From Deinococcus sp. QL22 (GTDB taxonomy: Bacteria > Deinococcota > Deinococci > Deinococcales > Deinococcaceae), in NCBI RefSeq assembly GCF_023370075.1, contig NZ_CP097149.1, positions 2,478,001-2,542,000 on the forward strand: 64,000 bases of DNA, read 5' to 3'. Below, one piece after another: positions 39,163 to 48,445 of this stretch. Every line of letters starts with the position of its first letter. The first letter of the stretch is position 1. Below the pieces are notes generated by a model. That model worked only from the letters and a program-made list of their open reading frames with translations. It was not told the origin of the DNA and did not search any database. A program made the position numbers and the translations under genes.

Positions 39163-39378
39163 ATGACGAAATCTGCAACCCGCGTCCTGCTCGGTGTGCG
39201 CGGCATGAACCGCGAGGCAGGCGACAAAGTGGCTGGGGCGCTTCTGGCGCTGCCCGGCGTCGTCCGTGCCATGCCCGACGACGGCCAAATCGAAGTGCAT
39301 TACGACCCCTCTCAACTGACGGTGATGGACTTGGTTCGCGCAGTGCGCGGGCAGGGCTTCCTTGCCGGAATGCTCTAG
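39163..39378 (+). CDS. small heavy-metal-associated-like (HMA fold) protein lacking CxxC
   Basis: The 71-residue protein has the beta-alpha-beta-beta-alpha-beta pattern of HMA copper chaperones: [40 protein letters not shown], then [10 protein letters not shown]. The GMxCxxC metal loop is replaced by GMNREAG, so it has no cysteine ligands. It may have kept the fold for another partner. TATACT (39150-39155) ends 7 bases before ATG 39163. It is followed within 6 bases by the DUF503 gene. Confidence 0.7.
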   Translation: MTKSATRVLLGVRGMNREAGDKVAGALLALPGVVRAMPDDGQIEVHYDPSQLTVMDLVRAVRGQGFLAGML

Positions 39379-39383
39379 ACGCG

Positions 39384-39713
39384 GTGGCGCTGGGCTACGT
39401 GGGTGTACTGACCATACGTGTAGAGATGCCGTGGGTCAGTAACCTCAAGGAGAAACGGGCGCTGGTGCGGCCTGTCGTAGAGCGTCTGAAGGCCCGTTAC
39501 CCCCTCACGGTGGCCCGCCTCGACGGTCTGGATGCCCACGATTGGGAGATCATCGGTGTGGCGACCCTCAGCAACGATTACGTGTGGGTCGAAGAAACAC
39601 TGCGCATGGCCGCCGACTACATTGCCCGTGAGGGCGAGTACCGTGTGGCGTGGGAAACCACCGAAATCACCGTGCTCGGCGAGAATGACGAGGACGAGCA
39701 GGAAGACGACTAG
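39384..39713 (+). CDS. DUF503 domain protein
   Basis: The 109-residue protein carries the DUF503 pattern [20 protein letters not shown] followed by [14 protein letters not shown] and [23 protein letters not shown]503 proteins are small and often encoded near ribosome-maturation genes, but their job is unknown. The C-terminus is very acidic ([10 protein letters not shown]). The start is GTG 39384, five bases after the HMA-like gene's stop, so they probably form one transcript ending at the terminator near 39.76 kb. Confidence 0.85.
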   Translation: MALGYVGVLTIRVEMPWVSNLKEKRALVRPVVERLKARYPLTVARLDGLDAHDWEIIGVATLSNDYVWVEETLRMAADYIAREGEYRVAWETTEITVLGENDEDEQEDD

Positions 39714-39746
39714 GTCAACTGTCCGCCGTCCATCAACTCCAAAGCA

Positions 39747-39788
39747 ACAGAGGGAGCCGTCTACGTGACTGGCTCCCTTCTGTTTTTT
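39747..39788 (+). terminator. terminator after the DUF503 gene
   Basis: ACAGAGGGAGCC pairs with GGCTCCCTTCTGT around a 13-base loop, then a T6 run. Confidence 0.85.
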
Positions 39789-39813
39789 GGGCGGCTTCAG
39801 CCCATTTATTCAG

Positions 39814-40590
<777 letters not shown>

Positions 40591-40599
40591 GCACCGCGC

Positions 40600-40605
40600 A
40601 GAATA
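40600..40605 (-). promoter_or_regulatory. -10 box TATTCT of lepB
   Basis: TATTCT ends 9 bases before ATG 40590; no Shine-Dalgarno is visible. Confidence 0.45.
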
Positions 40606-40681
40606 GCGGATAGTGGGTGAGGAACGGCGAGTGGGGTCAACCCCAGCTTCACGCGGCGGGTGTGTTCATAGGGACTTCGAC

Positions 40682-40838
40682 TGAAAGCCGTACATTTGGG
40701 CTTTCAATCCGAGCGGAGCGAGTGGGAGAAAGTACGGATTCCGGGACTTGTAAAGCTGCGCAGCAGAGATGGACGGACAGGCGGTGGCTGTGTTGATAAG
40801 CAGGGCCGACTGTACAGCAATCATACGGAATCCGTATC
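40682..40838. repeat. dispersed-type intergenic element with two inverted repeats
   Basis: It contains the hairpin TGAAAGCC/GGCTTTCA (40682-40689, 40699-40706), the segment GCGGAGCGAGTGGGAGAAAG with TACGGATTCCGG, and ends with the palindrome ATACGGA-A-TCCGTAT (40823-40837). The 10-mer TCCGTATCAG also occurs near 3800. This looks like a small repeat of the type known in Deinococcus genomes. The palindrome touches the stop of the patatin-like gene. Confidence 0.5.
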
Positions 40839-41649
40839 AGCCGGTGCCGGGACTTCCCAACAACGTCTGAATACGCGGCAATTCGGCCAGTGCCGCCGTT
40901 CGCCCCGCCTCGATGGCCTGCGCCGAACGGTTGAAATTTTGTAGGTCTACGTCGCCCAGCACGGGCCGCAGTAAAATATCAGGGCGGTACAAACTCAGGC
41001 GGGCGTCGGTCAGTTGAGCCTGCATGATTTCCACGGCCCGCCGGAGCGCTTGCACTGGCCCCAAATGCGCTTCTCGCCGCCACAGCAGCACGCGCCGCCC
41101 GTGCAGTTCCAGCGGACTGGCCGCGGTCACGTCTACGGCCAGCACCTTCCGCACGCCCAGAAACAGCGCGGCATCTACCGGAACCTGATTCAGCACGCCG
41201 CCGTCCGACAGCAGCATTTCATCGAGTGGCACAGGGTCGAGCGCCCCCGGATAGGCGGTAGTGGCCCGGAGCGCCGTCAGCAGGTTGCCCCGCGAGAGGT
41301 ACACGCCCCGGCCAGTCAGGACATCGGTGGCCGTGACCGCGAGCGGCAGAGGCAGTTCTTCAAAGGTGGCAGGCAAATGCTGAGACAGCCACGACTCGAA
41401 GGCCGACACCCGGATCAGGCCAGTGCCGGGCCGCCAATCCACCAAGCGCCGCCACGATACCGACGCCGATATTTTTTCCAGTTCAGCGCCCGAATAACCG
41501 GCCGCGATAAATGCGCCCACCAGCCCGCCCATGCTGGTTCCGGCCAGCACAGTAGGCTTGATTCCCGCTTCTTCCAGTACCCGCCACACACCGATGTGCG
41601 CCAGCCCCCGCGCCCCGCCGCCGCCCAAGACCAATCCGTAGGCCGTCAT
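40837..41649 (-). CDS. patatin-like phospholipase (RssA type)
   Basis: The product of about 270 residues has the oxyanion motif [16 protein letters not shown], the nucleophile elbow [13 protein letters not shown] and the catalytic Asp in [12 protein letters not shown], i.e. a Ser-Asp dyad lipase. Proteins of this length are usually cytoplasmic esterases of unknown substrate. AGGGAACAG precedes ATG 41649, preferred over the longer ATG at 41685. Two thirds of the gene lies opposite a long plus-strand frame that is an artefact. Confidence 0.88.
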   Translation of the reverse strand: MTAYGLVLGGGGARGLAHIGVWRVLEEAGIKPTVLAGTSMGGLVGAFIAAGYSGAELEKISASVSWRRLVDWRPGTGLIRVSAFESWLSQHLPATFEELPLPLAVTATDVLTGRGVYLSRGNLLTALRATTAYPGALDPVPLDEMLLSDGGVLNQVPVDAALFLGVRKVLAVDVTAASPLELHGRRVLLWRREAHLGPVQALRRAVEIMQAQLTDARLSLYRPDILLRPVLGDVDLQNFNRSAQAIEAGRTAALAELPRIQTLLGSPGTG

Positions 41650-41801
41650 CTGTTCCCTGTCATATGGGGCGATTCTATGGGCCACAGGGCAGATGTGCGG
41701 CCTCGGCAGACGCGCTTTGGACGCCGACTGCCTATGTCACTGCCGAGCTGCACGCCCCTTCATCTGGTTGGGGTGTCTACCCAACGGGGCTACTCGTGCG
41801 C

Positions 41802-41807
41802 TAGCGT
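41802..41807 (+). promoter_or_regulatory. -10 box TAGCGT of the protein kinase gene
   Basis: TAGCGT ends 7 bases before ATG 41815, identical in sequence and spacing to the box before the MATE gene (1850-1855). Confidence 0.45.
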
Positions 41808-41814
41808 GAGGCCG

Positions 41815-42567
41815 ATGCCTTTGGCGGGTCAACTTGTGGGCGATGGGGTGCGATTGATTCGTCCCGTCGGGCGTGGCTCGCACAGCGTGGTTTATTTTGC
41901 GGTGTCCAAGGAAGGAACGCCCTGCGCCGTCAAAATATTCCCGCTCCATCTGGCGGCTTACGCAGACCGCGAATACGAGAACGCCGCGCCCCTCGATCAT
42001 CCCCGCCTGGTGCGGGTGCTGGAGCGCACCACCGTCCTGAATCAGCCTGCGCTGGTAGTCACCCTGGCACGCGGCGAAACCCTGTTTGACCGCTACTCCG
42101 CCCGCCCCGCCCTGACCGAAGAACGCCGGGCCTTTTTGCTGACCCTGGTGCATCTGCTGGACGCTTTGGCTTACCTGCACGCACGCGGCATGGTTCACCG
42201 CGACATCAAGCCCGAAAATATCGTGGCCGAACCCGACGGCAGCGCCAAACTGGTGGATTTTGACCTGTCGGGGCCGGTACACGAAGTCCTGACCGCGCCT
42301 ACACGCATGGGCACGGCAGCTTTTCAGAGTCCGGAGGCCTACCGGGGAGAACCGCTGGGGCCAGAAAGCGACCTGTACGGCGTGGGCGTGCTGCTGGGCT
42401 GGGGGCTGCACGGCTCGGTGCTGGAACCGGGCGAAATGCCGCCCCACAGCGGTGATCCCCTGTCGCATCTGCATATCATCCTGACCCGCCGCGACGCCGC
42501 TAGCCGTCCGAACAATGCGTTGTGGGCGCGAACGGAGTTGCTGGCGTTGGCGGGCTTGCCGTACTGA
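41815..42567 (+). CDS. small Ser/Thr protein kinase
   Basis: The product of about 250 residues is a kinase domain with little else: Gly-loop [16 protein letters not shown]-binding Lys40 in CAVKIFP, catalytic loop [17 protein letters not shown] (D130), and metal-binding D148 in KLVDFD (DFD where DFG is usual). [14 protein letters not shown] is the P+1 region. All catalytic residues are present, so it is probably active. No membrane segment or sensor domain follows. Its substrate is unknown; the degenerate kinase at 9.0 kb has a similar fold. Confidence 0.88.
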   Translation: MPLAGQLVGDGVRLIRPVGRGSHSVVYFAVSKEGTPCAVKIFPLHLAAYADREYENAAPLDHPRLVRVLERTTVLNQPALVVTLARGETLFDRYSARPALTEERRAFLLTLVHLLDALAYLHARGMVHRDIKPENIVAEPDGSAKLVDFDLSGPVHEVLTAPTRMGTAAFQSPEAYRGEPLGPESDLYGVGVLLGWGLHGSVLEPGEMPPHSGDPLSHLHIILTRRDAASRPNNALWARTELLALAGLPY

Positions 42568-42599
42568 GGGGTATGGGACAGGTGGGTGCCGAGGTACTT

Positions 42600-42628
42600 G
42601 GTCTAAGGGTCTGAGGAAGGTCAAAGGC
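42600..42628. repeat. heptamer repeat after the kinase gene
   Basis: GGTCTAAGGGTCTGAGGAAGG followed by TCAAAGGCG, the left-arm type of the composite repeat; no core or inverse arm is seen. Confidence 0.5.
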
Positions 42629-42663
42629 GAATTACGCCTCTGCTTGGGGTCTCAAAGCCAAAA

Positions 42664-42703
42664 AGAGAGAAGACAAGCCCAAACGACTTGTCTTCCTCTT
42701 TCG
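42664..42703. terminator. bidirectional hairpin between kinase and glucosidase genes
   Basis: AAGAGAGAAGACAAG pairs imperfectly with CTTGTCTTCCTCTT around a short loop; T/A-rich tails lie on both sides of the convergent genes. Confidence 0.7.
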
Positions 42704-42713
42704 TATTTAATCC

Positions 42714-44333
42714 TCAGTTCAGAATGATTCGTGCTTCGTTGGGGCGCAGGGCTGCCGCGCTGTCCGGCAGGTCGCTGAGGCTGCTCAACACAGTTTGGCC
42801 GCCCAGTCCCGCCACTTCCCGCGTTTCTGCGCCAAAGTTCAGCAGCACGGTCAGGCGCTGGCTTCCATCGGTGCGTTCAAAGGCAAAGACATCGTCGTGG
42901 GCGGTGTCCAGGCTGCGGTAATCGCCGCCCAGCAGCACCGGATAGTCACGCCGCAGCTTGGTCAGGGCGCGGAAATAGTTCAGGTCACTGTGTGGGTCGT
43001 CTTGCTGGGCCTGCACGTTTATCGTGTCGGCATCGGGGGCGAGGGGCAGCCAGGGCGTCACGCCTGCGGGGGCAAATCCGGCATTCGGGCCAGCTTGCCA
43101 CTGCATGGGGGTGCGCTCTGGGTCGCGGCTGGCGCTGGGCACATCGGGCTGTTGCAGGCCCGCCGGGTCGACCATCTGCTCTAACGGAATCGCCACGTTT
43201 TCCATGCCGAGTTCATCGCCGTAGTATACGGTGGGCGTGCCGCGCAGGGTCAGCAGCAGGGTCTGGGCCACGCGGTACTGGGTCTCCCCCACACGCGACT
43301 TGAAGCGGTGCTGGTCGTGGTTGCCGAGTACCCAGTTGGGCCACGCGCCCGCAGCGATGCTGGCCGCGTCGTAGCTGTCTGCAAAGGCCCGCACCTCATT
43401 CGCAGTCCACGGCAGCAAAATCAGGTGAAAGTTGAAGGGTAGATGCACCATCTGGGCGTCGGGCGTGCCGGAATAGGGCAGCAGGCGGTCTATGGGCAGG
43501 TAGATTTCGCCCACCATCATGCGGTCATCGAACTCGTCCAGCACGCGGCGCATCTCGCGGATGTACTCGTGCGTCTCGGGCTGATCCTGGGTGTAAGGAT
43601 GTTCCAAGCGCCAGTGATCGGGCTGGCCGGGCTGCCAGTTCGGGTTTTCCGGCTCGTCAAGGTAACGCTCGTCTTCGGCCAAGAGCCAGATCACGTCTAC
43701 CCGGAAGCCGTCCACGCCGCGCCGCATCCAGAAGCGCAGCACATCGAACATGGCGGCCCGCACATCGGGATTGCGCCAGTTCAGGTCGGGCTGGCTGGGC
43801 AGAAACTGGTGCAGATAATACTGACCGCTGGCTTCATCCAGTGTCCACGCGGGGCCAGCAAAAAAAGACTTCCAGTTGTTGGGCGGGCCGCCGTCTGGCG
43901 CGGGGTTTTGCCATACGTACCAATCCCGCTTGGGGTTGTCGGAGCTGGAAATGGCTTCCTGAAACCAGACATGATCGGAACTGCTGTGGTTGGGCACGTA
44001 GTCCAGCATGATTTTCAGGCCCAAACGGTGTGCCTCGGCCACCAGCGCGTCAAAGTCAGCCAACGTGCCAAACAACGGGTCTATGTCGCAGTAGTCGGCC
44101 ACATCGTAGCCAAAATCGCGCATGGGGCTGGTAAAAATCGGCGACAGCCACACGGCCTCTACCCCCAGGCTGGCAATGTAGGGCAGCCGCGCCGTGATGC
44201 CGGGCAGATCGCCCACGCCGTCGCCGTTGCTGTCCTGATAGGAGCGGGGGTAGATCTGGTAGATGATGCCGTGTTGCCACCACTTCAGTTCACCCGTCAG
44301 GGTAGCCGCGCCCGCCTGCGGAACTTGTGTCAT
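42714..44333 (-). CDS. GH13 alpha-glucosidase (oligo-1,6-glucosidase type)
   Basis: The product of about 539 residues splits alpha-glucosides. It shows WWQHGIIYQIYPRSYQDSNG, the conserved region I DYVPNHSS, region II GVDGFRVDVIW with the nucleophile Asp, region III MMVGEIYLP with the acid/base Glu and region IV VLGNHDQHR with the third Asp. Length and the QDSNGDGVGDLPGI segment fit intracellular alpha-glucosidases; no signal peptide is present. ATG 44333 is preceded by a TAGCAT box 6 bases upstream. Substrates could be the disaccharides taken up by the ABC importer at 24.7-28 kb. Confidence 0.93.
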   Translation of the reverse strand: MTQVPQAGAATLTGELKWWQHGIIYQIYPRSYQDSNGDGVGDLPGITARLPYIASLGVEAVWLSPIFTSPMRDFGYDVADYCDIDPLFGTLADFDALVAEAHRLGLKIMLDYVPNHSSSDHVWFQEAISSSDNPKRDWYVWQNPAPDGGPPNNWKSFFAGPAWTLDEASGQYYLHQFLPSQPDLNWRNPDVRAAMFDVLRFWMRRGVDGFRVDVIWLLAEDERYLDEPENPNWQPGQPDHWRLEHPYTQDQPETHEYIREMRRVLDEFDDRMMVGEIYLPIDRLLPYSGTPDAQMVHLPFNFHLILLPWTANEVRAFADSYDAASIAAGAWPNWVLGNHDQHRFKSRVGETQYRVAQTLLLTLRGTPTVYYGDELGMENVAIPLEQMVDPAGLQQPDVPSASRDPERTPMQWQAGPNAGFAPAGVTPWLPLAPDADTINVQAQQDDPHSDLNYFRALTKLRRDYPVLLGGDYRSLDTAHDDVFAFERTDGSQRLTVLLNFGAETREVAGLGGQTVLSSLSDLPDSAAALRPNEARIILN

Positions 44334-44339
44334 ACGCAA

Positions 44340-44345
44340 ATGCTA
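44340..44345 (-). promoter_or_regulatory. -10 box TAGCAT of the glucosidase gene
   Basis: TAGCAT ends 6 bases before ATG 44333; no Shine-Dalgarno is visible. Confidence 0.45.
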
Positions 44346-44426
44346 GCAGGAATGGCGGGCAGTCTGAATCGTTTCAGAAAGGAGGTCTAGACAGGGCAGC
44401 GTGCTGGTTGAGATAGGCGGGGCCAG

Positions 44427-44575
44427 GTTCAAGAGTCTAGGGTCAAAGGCGGGTCAAGGGCAACCCACTGCGCTGACTTCGCCCCTGTGGTTCACGGGTG
44501 TTCGAGTTCGGTAGCAGGCCAAAGCAAAGGCGTGAAGCTGGGTTTCTTAGACCCTCATTCCCTCGACTCTTAGAC
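44427..44575. repeat. heptamer repeat arms between the glucosidase and LCP genes
   Basis: AAGAGTCTAGGGTCAAAGG and GGGTCAAGGG at 44431-44460, then the inverse arm CTTAGACCCTCATTCC with CTCGACTCTTAGAC at 44546-44575. Inverted arms without the hairpin core. Confidence 0.6.
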
Positions 44576-44611
44576 ATTTTTCTTACGTCCCACAAGCGCC
44601 AGCCTCCCCCC

Positions 44612-45784
44612 TCATTCCCCCGGCGTATCGCTTCCCAGCCGCACCGTCACGTCTGCGCCGCCTGCACCCTGCGAGTTGGCTGCGACCTGTCCGTAGCCCA
44701 CATCCTGCAACACCCGCGCCGCCGCTGCGCCCGACGCTGTCGTCGTGGCCGCGCTCCCCAGTGCCGAGGAGATACTGACGTTCTGGTAGCCCATGCCCTC
44801 CAGCTTTTCCTTCAGGCGGCGGGCGCTGCCGTCGGGCGCAGCCACGTTGACTACAGCGATATTCAGGGTGCGCGGGTCGTTGGGGTCGCGGAAATGCTTG
44901 GCGATAGTGGCGTTCAGGGCACTGCGGTTGGGAATCCACGTGCCGCCGCCGCCAAAGTCGCCGGGAACTGTGTGCATGGTCAGGGTTGGCCCTCTCAGTA
45001 TGCCGCCCAGCAGCGCCCCGACCTGTGCCCGCGACAGGTTGGATTTCACGTTGGAATTGAGCGCACCTACGATGCCCGGCATGCGCCACACATTCAACGG
45101 GTTTTTCAGCTTGCCCGTAAAGGCGGTCAGGAAGGTCTGTTGCCGCGCCACACGCCCGATATCGCCCATTCCATCCTTGCGGAAGCGCAGGTAGCCCTCG
45201 GCTTGCTCACCGTTCAGGTGTTGCCGCCCCGGTTGCAGATCGATGTGCAGTTTGCCCGCCGTATCGTTGTATTTCATGCGCTGGGCCACATCCAGAGTCA
45301 CGCCGCCTGCCGCGTCGGTCATCGAGCGTACCGCGTGGAGACTCAGCAGGGCGTAGGCGTCTACATTCACCCCAGTCAAGCTTTCTACCGCCGACACCAG
45401 CATGTCTGGGCCGCCGTGTACGTTTGCGCCGTTAATTTTGCCGTTGCCCCAACGCGGAATAGTCATCCACGTATCACGCGGAATGCTCAGCAGGTTGGTG
45501 GTTCCATCGGGCCGAAGTTGGGCCAGCAGCAGCGTATCGGTCAGGCCACTGTAATCTTCGGGCGCGGCGGGGTAGGGCCACACTGCGCTGGGCGGATAAT
45601 TGGGTGTAACGCCTGCCAGCAGCACGGTCACCGGGGCGTCGGCGCTGCTGGGCAAAGCGCCGTAACGGGCAAGGGCCGGAAAAGCCGGAGAGCAGAGGGC
45701 CACAGCCCCCGCCAGAGCAACAAGAACAACCACACCAAAGCGCACAGGGCGAGTGTAGCGGGCGCAGGGCCGCCGCGCCAACAT
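44612..45784 (-). CDS. LytR-CpsA-Psr (LCP) family cell-wall protein
   Basis: The 390-residue protein has an N-terminal membrane anchor (FGVVVLVALAGAVALCS), an LCP domain (LTDTLLLAQLRPDGTTNLLS with the following IPRDTW, KINGANVHGG, LRFRKDGMGDIGRVARQQ) and a C-terminal LytR_C-like domain (LNIAVVNVAAPDGSARRLKE). LCP enzymes attach polymers from polyprenyl carriers to peptidoglycan or proteins outside the membrane. Arg and Asp residues of the active site are all present. It stands alone, between two repeat copies. Confidence 0.9.
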   Translation of the reverse strand: MLARRPCARYTRPVRFGVVVLVALAGAVALCSPAFPALARYGALPSSADAPVTVLLAGVTPNYPPSAVWPYPAAPEDYSGLTDTLLLAQLRPDGTTNLLSIPRDTWMTIPRWGNGKINGANVHGGPDMLVSAVESLTGVNVDAYALLSLHAVRSMTDAAGGVTLDVAQRMKYNDTAGKLHIDLQPGRQHLNGEQAEGYLRFRKDGMGDIGRVARQQTFLTAFTGKLKNPLNVWRMPGIVGALNSNVKSNLSRAQVGALLGGILRGPTLTMHTVPGDFGGGGTWIPNRSALNATIAKHFRDPNDPRTLNIAVVNVAAPDGSARRLKEKLEGMGYQNVSISSALGSAATTTASGAAAARVLQDVGYGQVAANSQGAGGADVTVRLGSDTPGE

Positions 45785-45855
45785 CCCAAAGATGCAGTGC
45801 TGTAGGGGGAATGTCGGTCAGTTGGAGTGTGAGTTTCTCGGGCCGCGTGGTGAAT

Positions 45856-46008
45856 GTCTAAGGGTCGAGGGTCGAAGGGTCTAAGAACGACATGAAACCC
45901 CAGCTGTTGTCCTCCCCTCTAAGGGGGCGTTGCAAAGTAACGGGGGGTTCACCTACAACCTCCGACGCCCCAGCACCTTAGACCCTCGACCTTTAGACCC
46001 TTAGACGC
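45856..46008. repeat. composite intergenic repeat, fullest copy
   Basis: The left arm (45856-45886) has GTCTAAGGGTCGAGGGTCG with AAGGGTCTAAGAA. The core (45907-45954) reads GTTGTCCTCCCCTCTAAGGG, then CGTTGCAAAGTAACGGGG and TTCACCTACAA. The right arm (45976-46008) has CTTAGACCCTCGACC then TTTAGACCCTTAGACG. Order, arm polarity and core match the copy at 26531-26710, with base changes that keep hairpins, so the unit is real and probably mobile or folded as RNA. Confidence 0.8.
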
Positions 46009-46039
46009 CTCGCCCACGCCGACCCAAATTCCACACTCT

Positions 46040-48322
46040 TCAATCCGCTTCCCCGCCATCCCCGCCCAACCAGCCCGGCAATTCTGCAGGCTCAGCCTTG
46101 CTCCAAAAGAAGGCGAATTCGCGGGCATACCCGGCAGCGGCGGCGGGGGCGGTGGTCGCCAGCGTGTATTCGTTCAGGCCACGCGGCGTCCACGAGGAAT
46201 AGTGCAGGTTTTGAGAACCGACCGTCAGCATGCGCCCATCGAGCAGCATGGTTTTGGCGTGGACGGCCCCCGGATACCAGCGGGCTTCCAGCCGGTCTGC
46301 CAACCCCCGCCGTTCCAGTTCGCGGCGCAGCACGGCCAGTCCCACCCGGTTTTCCAGCCCCAAAAAGCCGTGTTCGTACAGCAGGGCGCGGATCTGTACG
46401 CCCCGGCCCGCAGCGTCGGCCAATGCTTTCATCCACGGCAGGGCGTCGCCGAAGGTGCACAGGCCCGGATTCAGCAGCGCCAGATTGCAGCCCACGCTCA
46501 TGCTGAACGACACGTGCATCAGGTCGATGGTTTGCGTGGCCGCGCCGATCATACCCACAGTGGCGTCGTCGGCGGCGCGGAAGCCCTCGCGGCGGTACAG
46601 GCTGAACACGCGCTCCCAGCCTTTCACGCCGATCCGAAGCTCGTCTGTGCCTTGCGGATGCGTGGCTTTGGCGACTTCTCCCAGTCGGCAGGCCCGCTGT
46701 ACGGTGGCGGCAGTTACGTCCGGGGCGCAGTTCAGCAGACGGCTGCGTGTCCAGAGGTCATCGAAGACGTTCAGGCCATCGGCGGCAACGGGGCCGCGCA
46801 CCCGCACGCCAAGGTCACGCACGTTGCCGCCGTGGCCGTCGTTCCGGGCAGAATCCAGATGCAGCGGCCCCACGTTGAAGCCCATCACGGTCAGGTCTAC
46901 GCCGTCGGTGACCAGCAATTTGGCGTGACTGTGGGGAAAAGTGCCGATGTAGTTGGCGACTTCTACGCGCCACTTGCGGGCCGGATCTGCCAGAGGCACG
47001 CCCGCCGCCAGCAGGTCGCGGGCCGCCGCGTACACTTGTGGCCCCCATTCCAGATTCACGGGAACCGGAAAATTCCCCAGCGCAATCCGCAGCGTAATGC
47101 CGTCTGGGTAAGCGGCAGGATTGCCCCGCACCCGTTCATACAATTGCGCTATTCCGCCGGCCAGCACCGCCCCCGGCCCGCGCCCCGGCTCGTCGTGCCA
47201 TTCCATCACGGCAAACAGGACTTCCCGTTTTGCACCTGCCATTTGCGTGGCCAGGCCGTCAAAACCGCCGTGTGGGGTGGTGGGAACACTGCTGAATGCC
47301 GGATCGGGATTGGGCGTATGCAGAAAACCCAAAAAGGTATTGCCGCACGAGAAGTCAGGGCGGCCTTCCCGCGTGGTCACGCGCCATGCGGCCAGTTCCA
47401 GCGGGTCGGTAGGGGCCGCGCAACCCAGGCTGTCGCCCAGGCTCTGGCGTTGGGGTACAGCTAGGGCCACCGGATTGGAAGGCCGCGACTGCACAAAATT
47501 TACGCCCGCACGCGCCACTGCCCAGATTCCCAGCAGCGCCAGCACCAGCACCAACAGCGTGCTTGCAACTTGGCCGGAATGCGCCCGGTCTTGCTCGCCC
47601 CGGTCAGAGGCGGCGTCTATGCTGGCGGCAATGAGCAGGTCGCCCACCACCTGCCCCAGCGCCAGCACACTTGCCAGTACTGCCAACAGTCCCCAGCCCC
47701 CACCGCCCAGCACACTTGGCACGCCCACCGCGCCCAGTGCCGCGCCCGCCAGCAACCCCACCGCACCGAATCCCAGCAGGCCCGCCACCGCCGGACGCCA
47801 GGCCAGCCGCGCCCGTAGGGTCAGCAGGCCCATAAGCCCGCCCGACAACAGGCCGTACAGCGCCGCCACCAAGCCCAGTCCGGCGGTCAGTTGGCCCGCG
47901 CCGAAGCTGTCTCCCAGCAGGCCTCCCCGGTAAATGCCCGCCAGACCCATCAAAGCGCCGACTGGCACGATCAGAAGGCCAGCGGTGGCCCCCGCCGCAA
48001 TGCCGCCGCGTATGCGTGCCTGTGCCCGCGTGAGGCCCAGACGGGCAATCGGAAGCGCCCGCGTAGACAGCGCCCCAGACAGCCCAAAGCCCACCATCAC
48101 GCTGAGGATGGCGGCCAATGTGCCCGCTACGCCGCGCACATACGGCTGTCCTGCCGGAACCAGCGCCAGTACCAAAGACACCGCGCCCCGTGCCAGCAGC
48201 GCCCCCACCAGCACGCCCAGCACCGCCGAAATGCTCAGGCGGGCCACCACAGACCAAGGGTTGAAGCGGGGCAACAGGCGCATCAGGGGCCAGAATACGG
48301 GAGTGGGTCGGGTGGGATTCAA
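46040..48322 (-). CDS. polytopic membrane protein with phospholipase D-like domains
   Basis: The product of about 760 residues has an N-terminal half with about seven helices (residues 25-285), then a soluble part with two PLD motifs: HSHAKLLVTDG and VHAKTMLLDGRMLTVGSQN, each HxKx4D. Paired HKD motifs form one phosphodiesterase site as in cardiolipin synthases, but the helix-rich front and the Cys-containing linker (NCAPDVTAATVQRACRLG) are unlike the usual forms. The start may be TTG 48322 (AAGG nearby, TACAGT box at 48340-48345) or ATG 48283. The substrate may be a phospholipid; this is inferred. Confidence 0.75.
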   Translation of the reverse strand: MNPTRPTPVFWPLMRLLPRFNPWSVVARLSISAVLGVLVGALLARGAVSLVLALVPAGQPYVRGVAGTLAAILSVMVGFGLSGALSTRALPIARLGLTRAQARIRGGIAAGATAGLLIVPVGALMGLAGIYRGGLLGDSFGAGQLTAGLGLVAALYGLLSGGLMGLLTLRARLAWRPAVAGLLGFGAVGLLAGAALGAVGVPSVLGGGGWGLLAVLASVLALGQVVGDLLIAASIDAASDRGEQDRAHSGQVASTLLVLVLALLGIWAVARAGVNFVQSRPSNPVALAVPQRQSLGDSLGCAAPTDPLELAAWRVTTREGRPDFSCGNTFLGFLHTPNPDPAFSSVPTTPHGGFDGLATQMAGAKREVLFAVMEWHDEPGRGPGAVLAGGIAQLYERVRGNPAAYPDGITLRIALGNFPVPVNLEWGPQVYAAARDLLAAGVPLADPARKWRVEVANYIGTFPHSHAKLLVTDGVDLTVMGFNVGPLHLDSARNDGHGGNVRDLGVRVRGPVAADGLNVFDDLWTRSRLLNCAPDVTAATVQRACRLGEVAKATHPQGTDELRIGVKGWERVFSLYRREGFRAADDATVGMIGAATQTIDLMHVSFSMSVGCNLALLNPGLCTFGDALPWMKALADAAGRGVQIRALLYEHGFLGLENRVGLAVLRRELERRGLADRLEARWYPGAVHAKTMLLDGRMLTVGSQNLHYSSWTPRGLNEYTLATTAPAAAAGYAREFAFFWSKAEPAELPGWLGGDGGEAD

Positions 48323-48402
48323 TGCGCCTTGCGCTCTGGACTGTAGACCCTGAATACCAACAGTTTTGATGCGGCTTCCTGTAAGCGCTTTTCTTTGGAG
48401 TT

Positions 48403-48427
48403 CTTAGACCCTTGACTCCTAGACGCC
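48403..48427. repeat. heptamer repeat between the PLD and acyl-CoA dehydrogenase-like genes
   Basis: CTTAGACCCTTGACTCCTAG then ACGCC, the right-arm type of the composite repeat. Confidence 0.55.
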
Positions 48428-48445
48428 TTTCTTCTCTAAAACGCC

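Noticed and set aside
41014..41814. N-terminal extension of the protein kinase frame by about 267 codons
   Set aside because: It lies opposite the patatin-like gene and has no domain; ATG 41815 with the TAGCGT box and the Gly-loop position give a normal kinase.
46202..47464. Plus-strand frame of 420 codons opposite the PLD-like gene
   Set aside because: Antisense shadow; translation is Gln/His/Arg-rich without motifs, while the minus strand has two HKD motifs.
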